Origin: Providencia alcalifaciens
GTDB lineage: Bacteria; Pseudomonadota; Gammaproteobacteria; Enterobacterales; Enterobacteriaceae
Direction of reading: 5' to 3'
Length of the DNA stretch: 64,000 nt
Assembly: GCA_025961275.1 (NCBI GenBank)
Contig: JAOQNJ010000001.1
Location: forward strand, 2,253,353 to 2,317,352
The notes beneath the pieces were generated by a model. It made no database searches and was not told where the DNA came from. It saw nothing but the letters and a program-made list of their open reading frames with translations. Each line of letters starts with the position of its first letter. The first letter of the stretch is position 1. A program made the translations under genes and the position numbers. This document shows, piece by piece, positions 30,098-39,063 of the stretch.

Positions 30098-31116
30098 GAT
30101 TGTGATATTAGTATTTAATATATTTAATAATATCAATTAATTAATTAAAAAACCTGAAATTTGAGTAATTAAAATACTCTAATTATTGGTTTTTGATAGT
30201 TGAAATGTGTTAATTAAGTTAATAGTATTATTGCCTCGTTACAATTGGAATTATTTTGATATTATTTATAGGAGCGAAATCATCCTTAATTGTTTTTAAT
30301 TGACGATGATAGATCAGTAATTCTATAAACTATAATCTCTCCACTTTACATAAACTTTCATATAGCAATACGAATATAAATCATCATTGATATAATGCTA
30401 TAACACTCATGGCCACAAAACTTTAGGGAATGGTTATGAAGAAATACCGTATAGGAAAGATATATAATATTAAATCGGTATAATTGTAAGGCAGTAGTTC
30501 CTATGCGCTCAGTAGAATTTCGTTTTTTTAACATAAAGTTCTACTTATCCAATCAAATACCACTGAAACACCCTATTCCTTTTAATTTTTATAATTACAA
30601 AAAGATCATAGCTGCCACTGAAGCGACTAATATCGTATATTTTACAATCATCTTTAGTCTCTAAATTAAAAACAGATAAAAAAATGACCAAATAATTCTA
30701 TCGATTAAAATTTATCCTTTTGAAGGGAAAGCATACTTCTTCAATGAACTAAAATATATCGTTGTTATATATGAAAATATAAGAAAGTTGGTCTATGGCT
30801 GTATATCAATAACCACTGTTAAATGTAACCAAACTAGGAATTAATAACTATGGCGACTCATAATACTCACAGATGAATTGACTGCCTCTAGGGGATGAAA
30901 AAACCAAGAACAACAAAATCATGCTGATAATATCTGGAAGCATACTCGGGGCTGTTGGTGCTTGCTACTTATTTTGGTGACATAAATTGATTGAAAGAAT
31001 ATAACAAAAATCATATAACATATTGAAGTAATTAAAAAATGTCATCATAATCCTAAACCAAAAATAAATTCACTCTTCGGATTCGATTAAAAACGTCTCT
31101 CTAAGCTCAACTGCAT
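30098..31116. other. 1-kb stretch without a clear gene
   Basis: AT-rich, no gene that I can support. A possible remnant lies at 30867-31004 on the plus strand: one frame gives a hydrophobic segment (LIISGSILGAVGACYLFW) flanked by charged residues but interrupted by two TGA codons. It may be a decayed small membrane protein. Confidence 0.45.
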
Positions 31117-31986
31117 CTAGCGTTTTTTTAGTTGATTCGGGGAAATACCAAAACGCTTACGAAAAGCGACAGAGAAATGGGCTGGCGTATAGCCAACCTG
31201 ATAGGCAACGGTTGAAATATTAGCGTCATTCATGCTCAACAGTTGATAAGACATTTCTAATCGATATTCCTGCAACCAGCCATAAATGCTATTGCCAAAT
31301 AACTGTCGAAATCCATGTGTGAGCTTACGTGTATTCATACCAACACGTTTCGCCAGTTCATCTAAACTAGGTGGAGATTCTAACTCTTGCTTCAAAATCG
31401 ATTTTGCCAACTGCAAATTATCAATATCGCGTTGTCGCAAACTGAGTGCAGCGGGAGGAGCTTCATGCAACAAATGATCTAAACAAAGAGCCGTAATTTC
31501 AGATACTTTGGCTCCTAAATAAAGCTGACACAGTGATGGATGAGTTGGGCAAGTAAATAGCTGATGGGTCATTACCAATATACTTGCAGGGATAGCAAAC
31601 TGTAAAAGCTGTGCTTTATCTGGATGATAACAGCTATCTGGTAGGGTTAATTGCTGCTGTTCGAACCACTCGGGAGAAATATCAATCATCGTATATTTCA
31701 TCGGTTGGCAGGCGCGAAATAGGTTGCATAGCAGGTAATTCTTCTGGCTGCCGGAGAGTATCAATGAGGGTGAATTAACTTCGACATTATGACCAGAACT
31801 GCTACGACAACCCATTGCGCCTTTATGTATGGCCACTAACTTCAGGCCGGCTTGCTGTTGTTCTTCTATCCCCAGATCATGCGAAATCACAAATTCACCG
31901 CGGCTAATACGGACAAATTGCCCAACAGAATAATCTTCGCGGTTAGAATGAGCTTGATTAAGCTTATCTTCAGTATGTTGCTGCAT
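31117..31986 (-). CDS. AraC-family regulator, probably iron-responsive
   Basis: Regulator of 289 residues. The N-terminal half is a divergent sensor domain. The C-terminal double helix-turn-helix (about 185-289) includes SLDELAKRVGMNTRKLTHGFRQ-like and ISTVAYQVGYTPAHFSVAF, which resemble PchR/YbtA-type siderophore activators. GAAGGTC precedes the ATG. A good Fur-like box lies 55-73 bases upstream, which supports an iron-related role. No siderophore gene adjoins it; the TonB receptor cluster is 9 kb away. Confidence 0.75.
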   Translation of the reverse strand: MQQHTEDKLNQAHSNREDYSVGQFVRISRGEFVISHDLGIEEQQQAGLKLVAIHKGAMGCRSSSGHNVEVNSPSLILSGSQKNYLLCNLFRACQPMKYTMIDISPEWFEQQQLTLPDSCYHPDKAQLLQFAIPASILVMTHQLFTCPTHPSLCQLYLGAKVSEITALCLDHLLHEAPPAALSLRQRDIDNLQLAKSILKQELESPPSLDELAKRVGMNTRKLTHGFRQLFGNSIYGWLQEYRLEMSYQLLSMNDANISTVAYQVGYTPAHFSVAFRKRFGISPNQLKKR

Positions 31987-32040
31987 GACCTTCTTTCAAG
32001 GTAAGGCGATTTTTCCGCTATCTTGGCAAAGAAAGAAGAA

Positions 32041-32059
32041 AATAACAATCATTATCATT
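32041..32059 (-). promoter_or_regulatory. Fur-like box upstream of the AraC gene
   Basis: On the minus strand GATAATGATTGTTATT matches the first 16 bases of the Fur consensus at about 13 positions. It lies between the transporter stop at 32080 and the AraC start at 31986. Confidence 0.6.
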
Positions 32060-32079
32060 TGTGATTTTTGTTATTTAAT

Positions 32080-33300
32080 CTATTTCACACTAAATAATTT
32101 CGCATAATGTCGTGGATTGAGACGCAAAAACAATAACAACGTTATTAATATCATTAAGATATGTGCAATCCATACCCAAGCAAAACTTTGACTAATTTCA
32201 TGTAGCCACGCGGCAAATAAAGGGCCAAATGCCGCAAGAATAAATCCACCCGCTTGCATTAATGAAGTCAATGCCCCTGCACTTACAGGATGTGGCAAAT
32301 GATCAAGCGAAGTAATGATACTCAAAGCAAAACAACCGCCTAACCCTACTCCAATCAAGCATACCCATAAATAAGGCAACATATTGGGTAATAACCACAA
32401 TCCTGCAAAGCCAATGAGTTGACTCGTTAATGTTACAACAAGCCAAAAACGACGATCAATATTATGAGAAGCTAAAATAGGAATTAATAGCGCAGAAAGT
32501 GCTTGAAAAATACTTAATAATGCCACTAATGAGCCGCTATCAGCGCTACTCATTCCTTGTTCAATAAAAAAAGGGGCTAGCCATGTCACTACAGTGCCAT
32601 AGCCCGCATTGATCAACCCAAATCCTATCATTAATAACCATGCTCGGGGCTTGTTTAAAAATGATAAAACAGACCATTGCCCACTATTTTTGCGAGTCGC
32701 GGATGAACGAATATTCATAACAACCGCAATCAATGCAAAAATTGCAGGTAACGCTAAAAATGCAAGTGCTGCTTGCCAATGACCTGTTATACACGAATTG
32801 GTTTGATTTAATTCGTGACATGTTACGCCTGAAATAATCGGAGTCAATTGTGCGCCAATTGCACCACCAACCATCAGCATTGAAGAATATAGCCCAGTCA
32901 TCGCTGCCATTTTCGTTGGGAAACGCAATTTAATCAGCCCTGGAAAAACGGATTGAATATACGCCGCACCAACACCACAGACAAAGGCTGTAAGCAGTAA
33001 TTGCGAGCCAGTCGTTACAAAAAATCGGGACATCGAGCCAATCAATAACAGAAACATCGCGATAGTTAAACCAATGCGATCACCTAAACGTTGATTCAAA
33101 GCAGGTACAATTAACGCCCCTATTCCCATTAATAACATAGGTAATAACGTTAGTAATGAAATGCCTTGGTAACTCATTCCTGTCGTTTGAATAATGTCAT
33201 CAATGAGAGGCCCAGGACCTGTCATAAAAGGCCGTAGATTGATCCCGACCAATACAATTGTTAACACTAAACCGAATGAAGTAGCAGTACGCTGATTCAT
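32080..33300 (-). CDS. CynX/NimT-family MFS transporter
   Basis: MFS carrier of 406 residues with about 12 helices. INLRPFMTGPGPLIDDI in helix 1 and the early LLTLLPMLLMGIGAL segment are typical of the CynX/NimT group, whose members move cyanate, 2-nitroimidazole or unknown small compounds. I use the ATG at 33300, which overlaps the deaminase stop (ATGA), so the genes are translationally coupled. The substrate is unknown; the linked deaminase suggests a purine-like or other cyclic amine compound, which is inference. Confidence 0.82.
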   Translation of the reverse strand: MNQRTATSFGLVLTIVLVGINLRPFMTGPGPLIDDIIQTTGMSYQGISLLTLLPMLLMGIGALIVPALNQRLGDRIGLTIAMFLLLIGSMSRFFVTTGSQLLLTAFVCGVGAAYIQSVFPGLIKLRFPTKMAAMTGLYSSMLMVGGAIGAQLTPIISGVTCHELNQTNSCITGHWQAALAFLALPAIFALIAVVMNIRSSATRKNSGQWSVLSFLNKPRAWLLMIGFGLINAGYGTVVTWLAPFFIEQGMSSADSGSLVALLSIFQALSALLIPILASHNIDRRFWLVVTLTSQLIGFAGLWLLPNMLPYLWVCLIGVGLGGCFALSIITSLDHLPHPVSAGALTSLMQAGGFILAAFGPLFAAWLHEISQSFAWVWIAHILMILITLLLFLRLNPRHYAKLFSVK

Positions 33301-33764
33301 GAATGCTGTTGTTCCTGCCAAAAAGTATAAAGTGCAGGCTGAGACTCACTTTTTGGCTTTTGGTGAATAAATGTTAGTCCAATTTGCTGTTGTGGCTCTA
33401 CTCTAAGAGATTCCGCTATTGCCTGCGTAGATAATCCAAATGGCTCAGCCTGTTCATTCGAATAGGCATAAATAATCCGTGAAATACCAGCCATTCGCAT
33501 CGCGGCTAAACACATAGGGCATGGCTGACCACTGGCATACACTACACAGTCTTCTAGCCTGACTCTTCCAAGAGCTTTCCCTGCTTGACGTAAAGCCATT
33601 AGCTCAGCATGAGCAGTCGGATCACACAGCTCCAGCATTTGGTTAACTCCAGTAGCCACGACTTTACCATTACTTACTATAACTGCACCAAAGGGACGGC
33701 CACCTGTTTTGACATTCTCTTTAGCCAACGCAATAGATTGCTGTAAAAATTGCTCATCTAACAT
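33297..33764 (-). CDS. Nucleoside/guanine deaminase-like zinc enzyme
   Basis: Cytidine-deaminase-fold protein of 155 residues with the zinc motif HAE (residues 52-54) and PCPMC (81-85), Glu54 being the proton shuttle. Length and FYTFWQEQ-like end are closer to guanine deaminases of the GuaD type than to tRNA-specific TadA. It is coupled on both sides: its ATG shares a base with the ankyrin stop, and its TGA overlaps the transporter start. The true substrate is not predictable. Confidence 0.82.
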   Translation of the reverse strand: MLDEQFLQQSIALAKENVKTGGRPFGAVIVSNGKVVATGVNQMLELCDPTAHAELMALRQAGKALGRVRLEDCVVYASGQPCPMCLAAMRMAGISRIIYAYSNEQAEPFGLSTQAIAESLRVEPQQQIGLTFIHQKPKSESQPALYTFWQEQQHS

Positions 33765-34450
33765 TATTTGGCTCCTGAACGCTCAAGAATTTCAATCAGA
33801 TTGCGATAACCTTTCTGTTTTGCCAATATTAATGGCGAATTACCGGATGCATCAGCTAAATTGACATTCGCCCCGCCTTGAATCAATTGCGTAACAATCG
33901 TGGCATATTTTTCACTTCCATCCCCTAATATGATTGCCTCTATCAATGCTGTCCAACCTAATCGATTAACGTAGTTTACGTCTATCCCAGCATCAATCAA
34001 GGTTTGTACTGTTTGGATATGCCCACGCTCAGCCGCTGGGATCAATGCCGTTCCCCCATAACGGTTAGTACTTTTTAAATCTGCGCCATGAGCAAGAGTC
34101 ATCTCTAAAATCTCTTGTAAGCCTCTCGCTCCCGCATATAAATACGGAGAATCCTGTATAGCATCACGTGCATTTACATCCGCTCCTTGATTAATGAGAT
34201 ATCGAGCCACTTCAATTTGATTCGCATTTGTTGCCGCCATTAGCGGTGTTCGTAAACGTAAATCACGTTGTTCTATATCAGCCCCTTGCTCAATAGCTAA
34301 CGTCACCGCAGGAAGATCGCCTTTTTCAGCCAATGCAATCAATTCTGTTGAATTTGATTCTGAAAATGATTTCATATTAAATATCAATGAGATAATAATA
34401 ACCACAAGCAAATGAGTTATCCATTTGGTTGTTAAAAATAGTGTTTTCAT
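33764..34450 (-). CDS. Exported ankyrin-repeat protein
   Basis: 228 residues: an N-terminal hydrophobic segment (about 9-26) that looks like a signal peptide or anchor, then about five ankyrin repeats (about 35-228; GADIEQRDLRLRTPLMAA, GADVNARD, GIDVNYVNRLGWTALIEA, GANVNLADASGNSPLILA). It is likely periplasmic. It is the first gene of a three-gene operon with the deaminase and transporter. Ankyrin proteins bind other proteins; the partner is unknown. Confidence 0.8.
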   Translation of the reverse strand: MKTLFLTTKWITHLLVVIIISLIFNMKSFSESNSTELIALAEKGDLPAVTLAIEQGADIEQRDLRLRTPLMAATNANQIEVARYLINQGADVNARDAIQDSPYLYAGARGLQEILEMTLAHGADLKSTNRYGGTALIPAAERGHIQTVQTLIDAGIDVNYVNRLGWTALIEAIILGDGSEKYATIVTQLIQGGANVNLADASGNSPLILAKQKGYRNLIEILERSGAK

Positions 34451-34534
34451 TGTTTTCTCCTCAGTTGAGTATTTAATCTACTGAAAATATATGGTATTTA
34501 AAAATTAAATATTCAAATGTCAGGTATCCATAAA

Positions 34535-35386
34535 ATGAATACATTACTTAATTTCGTTTTACTTAAAACTTTTATTACCGTGGCAGAGACTGGCAATTTT
34601 ACGATTGCTTCACAACATTTAAATTCTACTCAATCAACATTGAGCCAACAAATTCAGCGTTTAGAAGCCTTGGTAGGCCAATCGTTATTCGTGCGTGGAC
34701 ATCGGATATTAACCCTGACAGAAACAGGAGAAGTGCTATTCAGTTATGCAAAAAAAATATTGGCATTGAATGATATGTTTTTTATGAAAATCGCTGGTAG
34801 TGCAATTATTCAAACCTTACGGCTTGGTTTTCCAGAAGATTTAGCGTCAAGTCAAATAACACCAACATTAGCCTCTTTTATGCACCATCAACCTAATATT
34901 CGCTTAGAAGTAACTAGTGGTTTAAGTCGTCATCTACACCAGCGTTACCAAAATGGTGAGCTCGATTTGATTATTATTAAGCAACGTAAAGGCGAGTTTA
35001 AAAGTCGTTATTGTTGGCCTGAGCCACTATGTTGGCTTTCGAGTGCTGATAATCCACAACTAAATGCCAATTCGATACCTTTAATTGTTTTTCCTGAAAA
35101 TGGGCTATATCGCAATGATATGTTCAGATTGCTCGATATTAAGCAGCGTGCTTGGCATATCACTTATACCTGCTCAAGCCTAGCAGGCATACAGAGCGCC
35201 ATTGCGGATGGTTTAGGCATCAGCTTGTTACCTTTACGGGCCAAATTGCCACAACATCAAATTTTAACAGAACAAGATGGTTTCCCCTCGGCTAAAGACA
35301 TGGAAATTGCGATGCATGTTAATGAAAGCTCTGAAGCTATTATGGTATTAGCAGAACAGCTCGCCACTAAACTAAATGAGCTTTAA
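34535..35386 (+). CDS. LysR-family regulator divergent from the ankyrin-deaminase-transporter operon
   Basis: LysR protein of 283 residues with the N-terminal winged helix (NFTIASQHLNSTQSTLSQQI; LFVRGHRILTLTETGEVLF) and a full effector domain ending LAEQLATKLNEL. I prefer the ATG at 34535 after AGGTATCC; an ATG at 34517 is possible. It lies about 85 bases from the divergent ankyrin gene, the usual layout for a LysR activator and its target operon. Confidence 0.83.
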   Translation: MNTLLNFVLLKTFITVAETGNFTIASQHLNSTQSTLSQQIQRLEALVGQSLFVRGHRILTLTETGEVLFSYAKKILALNDMFFMKIAGSAIIQTLRLGFPEDLASSQITPTLASFMHHQPNIRLEVTSGLSRHLHQRYQNGELDLIIIKQRKGEFKSRYCWPEPLCWLSSADNPQLNANSIPLIVFPENGLYRNDMFRLLDIKQRAWHITYTCSSLAGIQSAIADGLGISLLPLRAKLPQHQILTEQDGFPSAKDMEIAMHVNESSEAIMVLAEQLATKLNEL

Positions 35387-35502
35387 TAAAACGTAAGATA
35401 TGACTTGAAGTATGAATGCAAAAAATCGCTCAATACATTGAAAATGTACCCGAAAAACTCGAGTACACATATAAGGGCAGGATAGAAAGAAATCAGCGTA
35501 AG

Positions 35503-36468
35503 TTATTTTTTATCGAAATAACCCGCTTTAATTGATGCGCCAATAAGATTGACGATAAATCGACCTGCTGTCACACCTGTTAATTGAGAGCCGATATCTT
35601 TAGACGGCGTTATTTCAACAATATCCATTCCCACCACTCTTCCTTTTTTCACTAACCCATGAATTAGGCTTCTTGCCTGAAGGTAATTAACGCCTCCTGG
35701 AGCTGGTCCATCGACACCCGGCATAATACTCGGATCAATACCGTCTGCATCAATGCTAATATAGTAGTTTGAATTATCTGGGATCCTATCTAATACCGCT
35801 TGTATACCGATTTCATGTAATTCATAAGCAGGTATAAGGTGAGCACCATAATCTTTTGCCGCTTGATAATCTTCCGGACGACCACTCCCTTGTGCTCGTA
35901 AGCCGATTTGAAAAATTTCGGCAACATGTGTCATCTCTGATGCACGCCTAATCGGGCTAGATAACCCTTTATCAACCCCATTAACATCTTGGCGCCAATC
36001 GAGATGTGCATCAATATGAACTAGCGTTATTGACCCCACTTCGTCAAACCCCTGCAGGATAGGAGTTGTAATTCCATGATCACCACCTAAAATAATTGGC
36101 AGCGCATTCTTTTTCAATAACTGTCTAACAATGGATTCTGCACGTTGGTAATGTTCGCCTAAAGGTTTAGCTAAATCAGGGATTACATCCCCACAATCAA
36201 CGAAATTAATATCTTTACGTCCTTGTAATAGAGGGCCATCAATATCGAAATCATAATGATCCGGATGTCTCACAATACGATCACTAATATTTCGTAAATA
36301 CTGTGGTGCTTTAGATTGATCGTTAGTAAATGCATGAGCACTATAAGCAGAACCAAAAGGCATACCTAGTATTGCTATATCAGCCTGCTCATTTGTTAAA
36401 TCTGTCATTAATTTAGAATATAAAAATGCTTTGTGATTCACCAAAGGAGGTGTTGTTAAATCTTTCAT
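35503..36468 (-). CDS. Ureohydrolase (agmatinase/guanidinobutyrase-like)
   Basis: Arginase/agmatinase-family hydrolase of 321 residues with the binuclear Mn sites visible: GGDHG (128-132), DAHLD (153-157) and SIDADGIDP (238-246). It removes urea (or formamide, in the formiminoglutamase branch) from a guanidino or formimino compound. It is the second gene of an operon with a GltS-type symporter 25 bases upstream, so an amino-acid-like substrate such as a guanidino acid is more likely than agmatine; that is inference. The ATG is preceded by AAAGGTAACCAATAT. Confidence 0.85.
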   Translation of the reverse strand: MKDLTTPPLVNHKAFLYSKLMTDLTNEQADIAILGMPFGSAYSAHAFTNDQSKAPQYLRNISDRIVRHPDHYDFDIDGPLLQGRKDINFVDCGDVIPDLAKPLGEHYQRAESIVRQLLKKNALPIILGGDHGITTPILQGFDEVGSITLVHIDAHLDWRQDVNGVDKGLSSPIRRASEMTHVAEIFQIGLRAQGSGRPEDYQAAKDYGAHLIPAYELHEIGIQAVLDRIPDNSNYYISIDADGIDPSIMPGVDGPAPGGVNYLQARSLIHGLVKKGRVVGMDIVEITPSKDIGSQLTGVTAGRFIVNLIGASIKAGYFDKK

Positions 36469-36493
36469 ATATTGGTTACCTTTTTTTCTTTAT

Positions 36494-37717
36494 TTAATTT
36501 GCCAGTGTATTTGCTAAAAAAACGAATAAAGGAACGCCGACGATGTCAGTAAGAATCGTGCCTGCAATAGGAATAATAATGAATGCTTTGCGAGAAAATA
36601 GACCATACTTATGACATATTGCATCCATTACCACTAATCCATTTGGTGTTGCCCCAATTCCTTGCCCAACAAAGCCCGCTGACATAACGGCTGCATCATA
36701 ATTTTTACCAAGTGCACGATAAAGTATGAATATTGCAATGAATATTGTGATTGTGACTTGAGCAATTAATATAATTGTCAATGGTAAAGCTAAATCATAA
36801 AGCTCCCATATTTTTAATTTCATCATTGCCATCACTAAAAACATTTCAAGTGAAATAGCCGAAACTAAACTCACAACATGATGTGGAATTTTAATAATTG
36901 GCTTTCTTTCATTTAATGAATGAAACAAAACCCCAATAAAAAGACTAAATATATGACCTGGAATAGTAAAACCAGTGTAGTTAGTTATCCATTTAGCTAA
37001 AGGCATACCAATAGCTAATATCATTAATATAATAGCACCCGTAATAATACATTGTTCCGGAGTTATTTTTTCAATATTATTATTTTTATTTTCAGGTAAC
37101 ATGGATAAATCCACATTATCAGTTTCTATCTTTAAATTGTTGCGTTTAATTAACCAGTTTCCAACTGGCCCACCTAATACAGAACCAGCAATTAAACCAA
37201 AGGTTGAAGCTGCTAACCCGACATTTAAAGCTTGATCGCGTCCAAGTGATTCGATCAATGGTGCTAAAGATGCCGCCATACCATGGCCGCCTTGCATCGA
37301 TGCTTGCCCCGCCATCATTGCAATCAAAGGGTCTACACCTACAAGATAAGATAAGCCGATACTAACACCATTTTGAGCGAAGGCGAGTAACCAACAAATC
37401 AACATATACAATAATAGTATTTTTCCACCACTAATTAATAATTTAAAGCCTGTCATTAACCCTATAGTGACAAAAAACACATACATTGATAAGTCATACA
37501 ATGTATTGTCAAAACTTAATTCAGCAATATTAAATTGATACGCTATCCACATTATAATTGAAAACATAAACCCACCAATAACTGGACTTGGTATTGAGTA
37601 TTTAATAAAAAAAGGAATTTTTCTTACGGAAATATTTCCTAAAATTAATAATATAGCTCCCAATGCTGTAAACGTGACCATATCTAACTTTATCATTACC
37701 ATTTCATTTGCAACCAT
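36494..37717 (-). CDS. GltS-type sodium/glutamate-like symporter
   Basis: ESS-family membrane protein of 407 residues with about ten helices. Both inverted-repeat motifs are present: MQGGHGMAASLAP and GFVGQGIGATPNG. GltS imports glutamate with Na+; linked to a ureohydrolase, this one may carry a related acid such as a guanidino or formimino amino acid. AAGGATT lies about 10 bases before the ATG. It heads a two-gene operon divergent from a LysR gene. Confidence 0.85.
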   Translation of the reverse strand: MVANEMVMIKLDMVTFTALGAILLILGNISVRKIPFFIKYSIPSPVIGGFMFSIIMWIAYQFNIAELSFDNTLYDLSMYVFFVTIGLMTGFKLLISGGKILLLYMLICWLLAFAQNGVSIGLSYLVGVDPLIAMMAGQASMQGGHGMAASLAPLIESLGRDQALNVGLAASTFGLIAGSVLGGPVGNWLIKRNNLKIETDNVDLSMLPENKNNNIEKITPEQCIITGAIILMILAIGMPLAKWITNYTGFTIPGHIFSLFIGVLFHSLNERKPIIKIPHHVVSLVSAISLEMFLVMAMMKLKIWELYDLALPLTIILIAQVTITIFIAIFILYRALGKNYDAAVMSAGFVGQGIGATPNGLVVMDAICHKYGLFSRKAFIIIPIAGTILTDIVGVPLFVFLANTLAN

Positions 37718-37858
37718 AAAATAGAATCCTTTTGTATTTGTTATTTATATTTTTGGATTAATAATTATTACTAAAATCTTCATGGCTAAAATATATTTCA
37801 TTGTGCTCTTTAAGATATAGATAAGAATTAAAAATAAAAGTGATATTTTTGATTCTGT

Positions 37859-37877
37859 GGTTTCATAAAACGAAACC
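37859..37877. promoter_or_regulatory. Candidate LysR operator
   Basis: GGTTTCATAAAACGAAACC is a perfect 6-bp inverted repeat with a 7-base spacer, containing the T-N11-A core usual for LysR proteins. It lies midway between the divergent LysR gene and the symporter-ureohydrolase operon. Confidence 0.6.
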
Positions 37878-38006
37878 TTTCAATTTTATTTTTTACTGAA
37901 AAATTTTATATTTTAAAATAATAATAGTAATTTTGATATTTGAGTCTAATAACAAAGTAGGATAGATTAACTTATAGTGATGAAATTCACTTTATAGGAA
38001 TAAGGT

Positions 38007-38894
38007 ATGAATAATAAAACGTTAACAGAAAAAGACCTTAAATCATTACGAATTTTTTCCTCCGTCGCTCTAGCTGGTGGATTTACACTTGCAGAAAAAA
38101 ATTTAAATATGTCAAAAGCAACAATCAGTCGACATATTAGAGAAATTGAAGAAAAACTCGGTGTTCATCTTTGTGAAAGAGGCCCATCAGGTTTTAAATT
38201 AACCCCCTCCGGTATACTTGTAATTGAAAAAGCAACATCCGCGCTTAAAGCCTTAGATGCGATAAAAACTGATGTTGATGCATTACAAGGGATACTCTCG
38301 GGTACATTAGTGATCGGAGTGGTTGAACATATCTTGGCCGACCCACTTTGTCATCTATCAACGGTCTTATCTCACTTTCAAAAAGCGGCGCCCAATGTAA
38401 AACTTGAATTGCTTATATTCAACCATAATCAATTAAATAAAGCACTACGGGATCGAGCAATACAAATCGGCATTCGAGGCCAATATCATGAAAACAAAAA
38501 TTTTAGATACCAATTCCTATTTATCGAAAAACATAAGCTCTATATTTCATCCGCGAATCAATATAAAGATAATAAAAATCTCACACTTGTTTATCGAAGG
38601 CATCCCTTCACCGAAAGTATTCTAGCATCTGGGCAATTTGCTAAAGGCCCTGATGCTGCTGGATTAGAGGCAGTAGCTGCATTTATTGCTTCAGGCCATT
38701 ATGTTGGTATATTACCCGAAAATTACGCAGCCCATATTAATTCTCGCTATCCGCTAGAAGCGGTTCATGATACTCCCGTGTTCTCTAATCGGATTTGTGC
38801 TATTACCGATGCCAGTAAGCCATTATCGCAAAGTGAAGCACTGTTTTTAGAATTTTTATCACAAACTGAAAATAAAGAGTTACTCATGAAATAA
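38007..38894 (+). CDS. LysR-family regulator of the symporter-ureohydrolase locus
   Basis: LysR protein of 295 residues with an intact winged helix (residues 12-70; GFTLAEKNLNMSKATISRHI, LCERGPSGFKLTPSG) and effector domain. A TAGGAATAAGGT ribosome binding site precedes the ATG. It is divergent from the GltS-like gene with 289 bases between them, including the inverted repeat at 37859-37877. It probably controls that operon in response to its substrate. Confidence 0.83.
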   Translation: MNNKTLTEKDLKSLRIFSSVALAGGFTLAEKNLNMSKATISRHIREIEEKLGVHLCERGPSGFKLTPSGILVIEKATSALKALDAIKTDVDALQGILSGTLVIGVVEHILADPLCHLSTVLSHFQKAAPNVKLELLIFNHNQLNKALRDRAIQIGIRGQYHENKNFRYQFLFIEKHKLYISSANQYKDNKNLTLVYRRHPFTESILASGQFAKGPDAAGLEAVAAFIASGHYVGILPENYAAHINSRYPLEAVHDTPVFSNRICAITDASKPLSQSEALFLEFLSQTENKELLMK

Positions 38895-38993
38895 TATTCA
38901 AGCTACTATCAAAACTGAGTATATAAATATTAAAACTAAACTCAATACCATGCGTTAACTCAGTACCGATAAAACTAACGTTATTTTACACAA

Positions 38994-39028
38994 CAAAAAT
39001 CCCCCAGCCGGTTAACCCGGCTGAGGGA
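38994..39028 (-). terminator. Intrinsic terminator of fbaA
   Basis: On the minus strand CCCTCAGCCGG and CCGGCTGGGGG form an 11-bp stem (one G-T pair) followed by ATTTTTGTTG. It ends the epd-pgk-fbaA unit. Confidence 0.85.
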
Positions 39029-39063
39029 TGTCACTTCTCGCTTACAATTGAAGCTAGGCGTGA

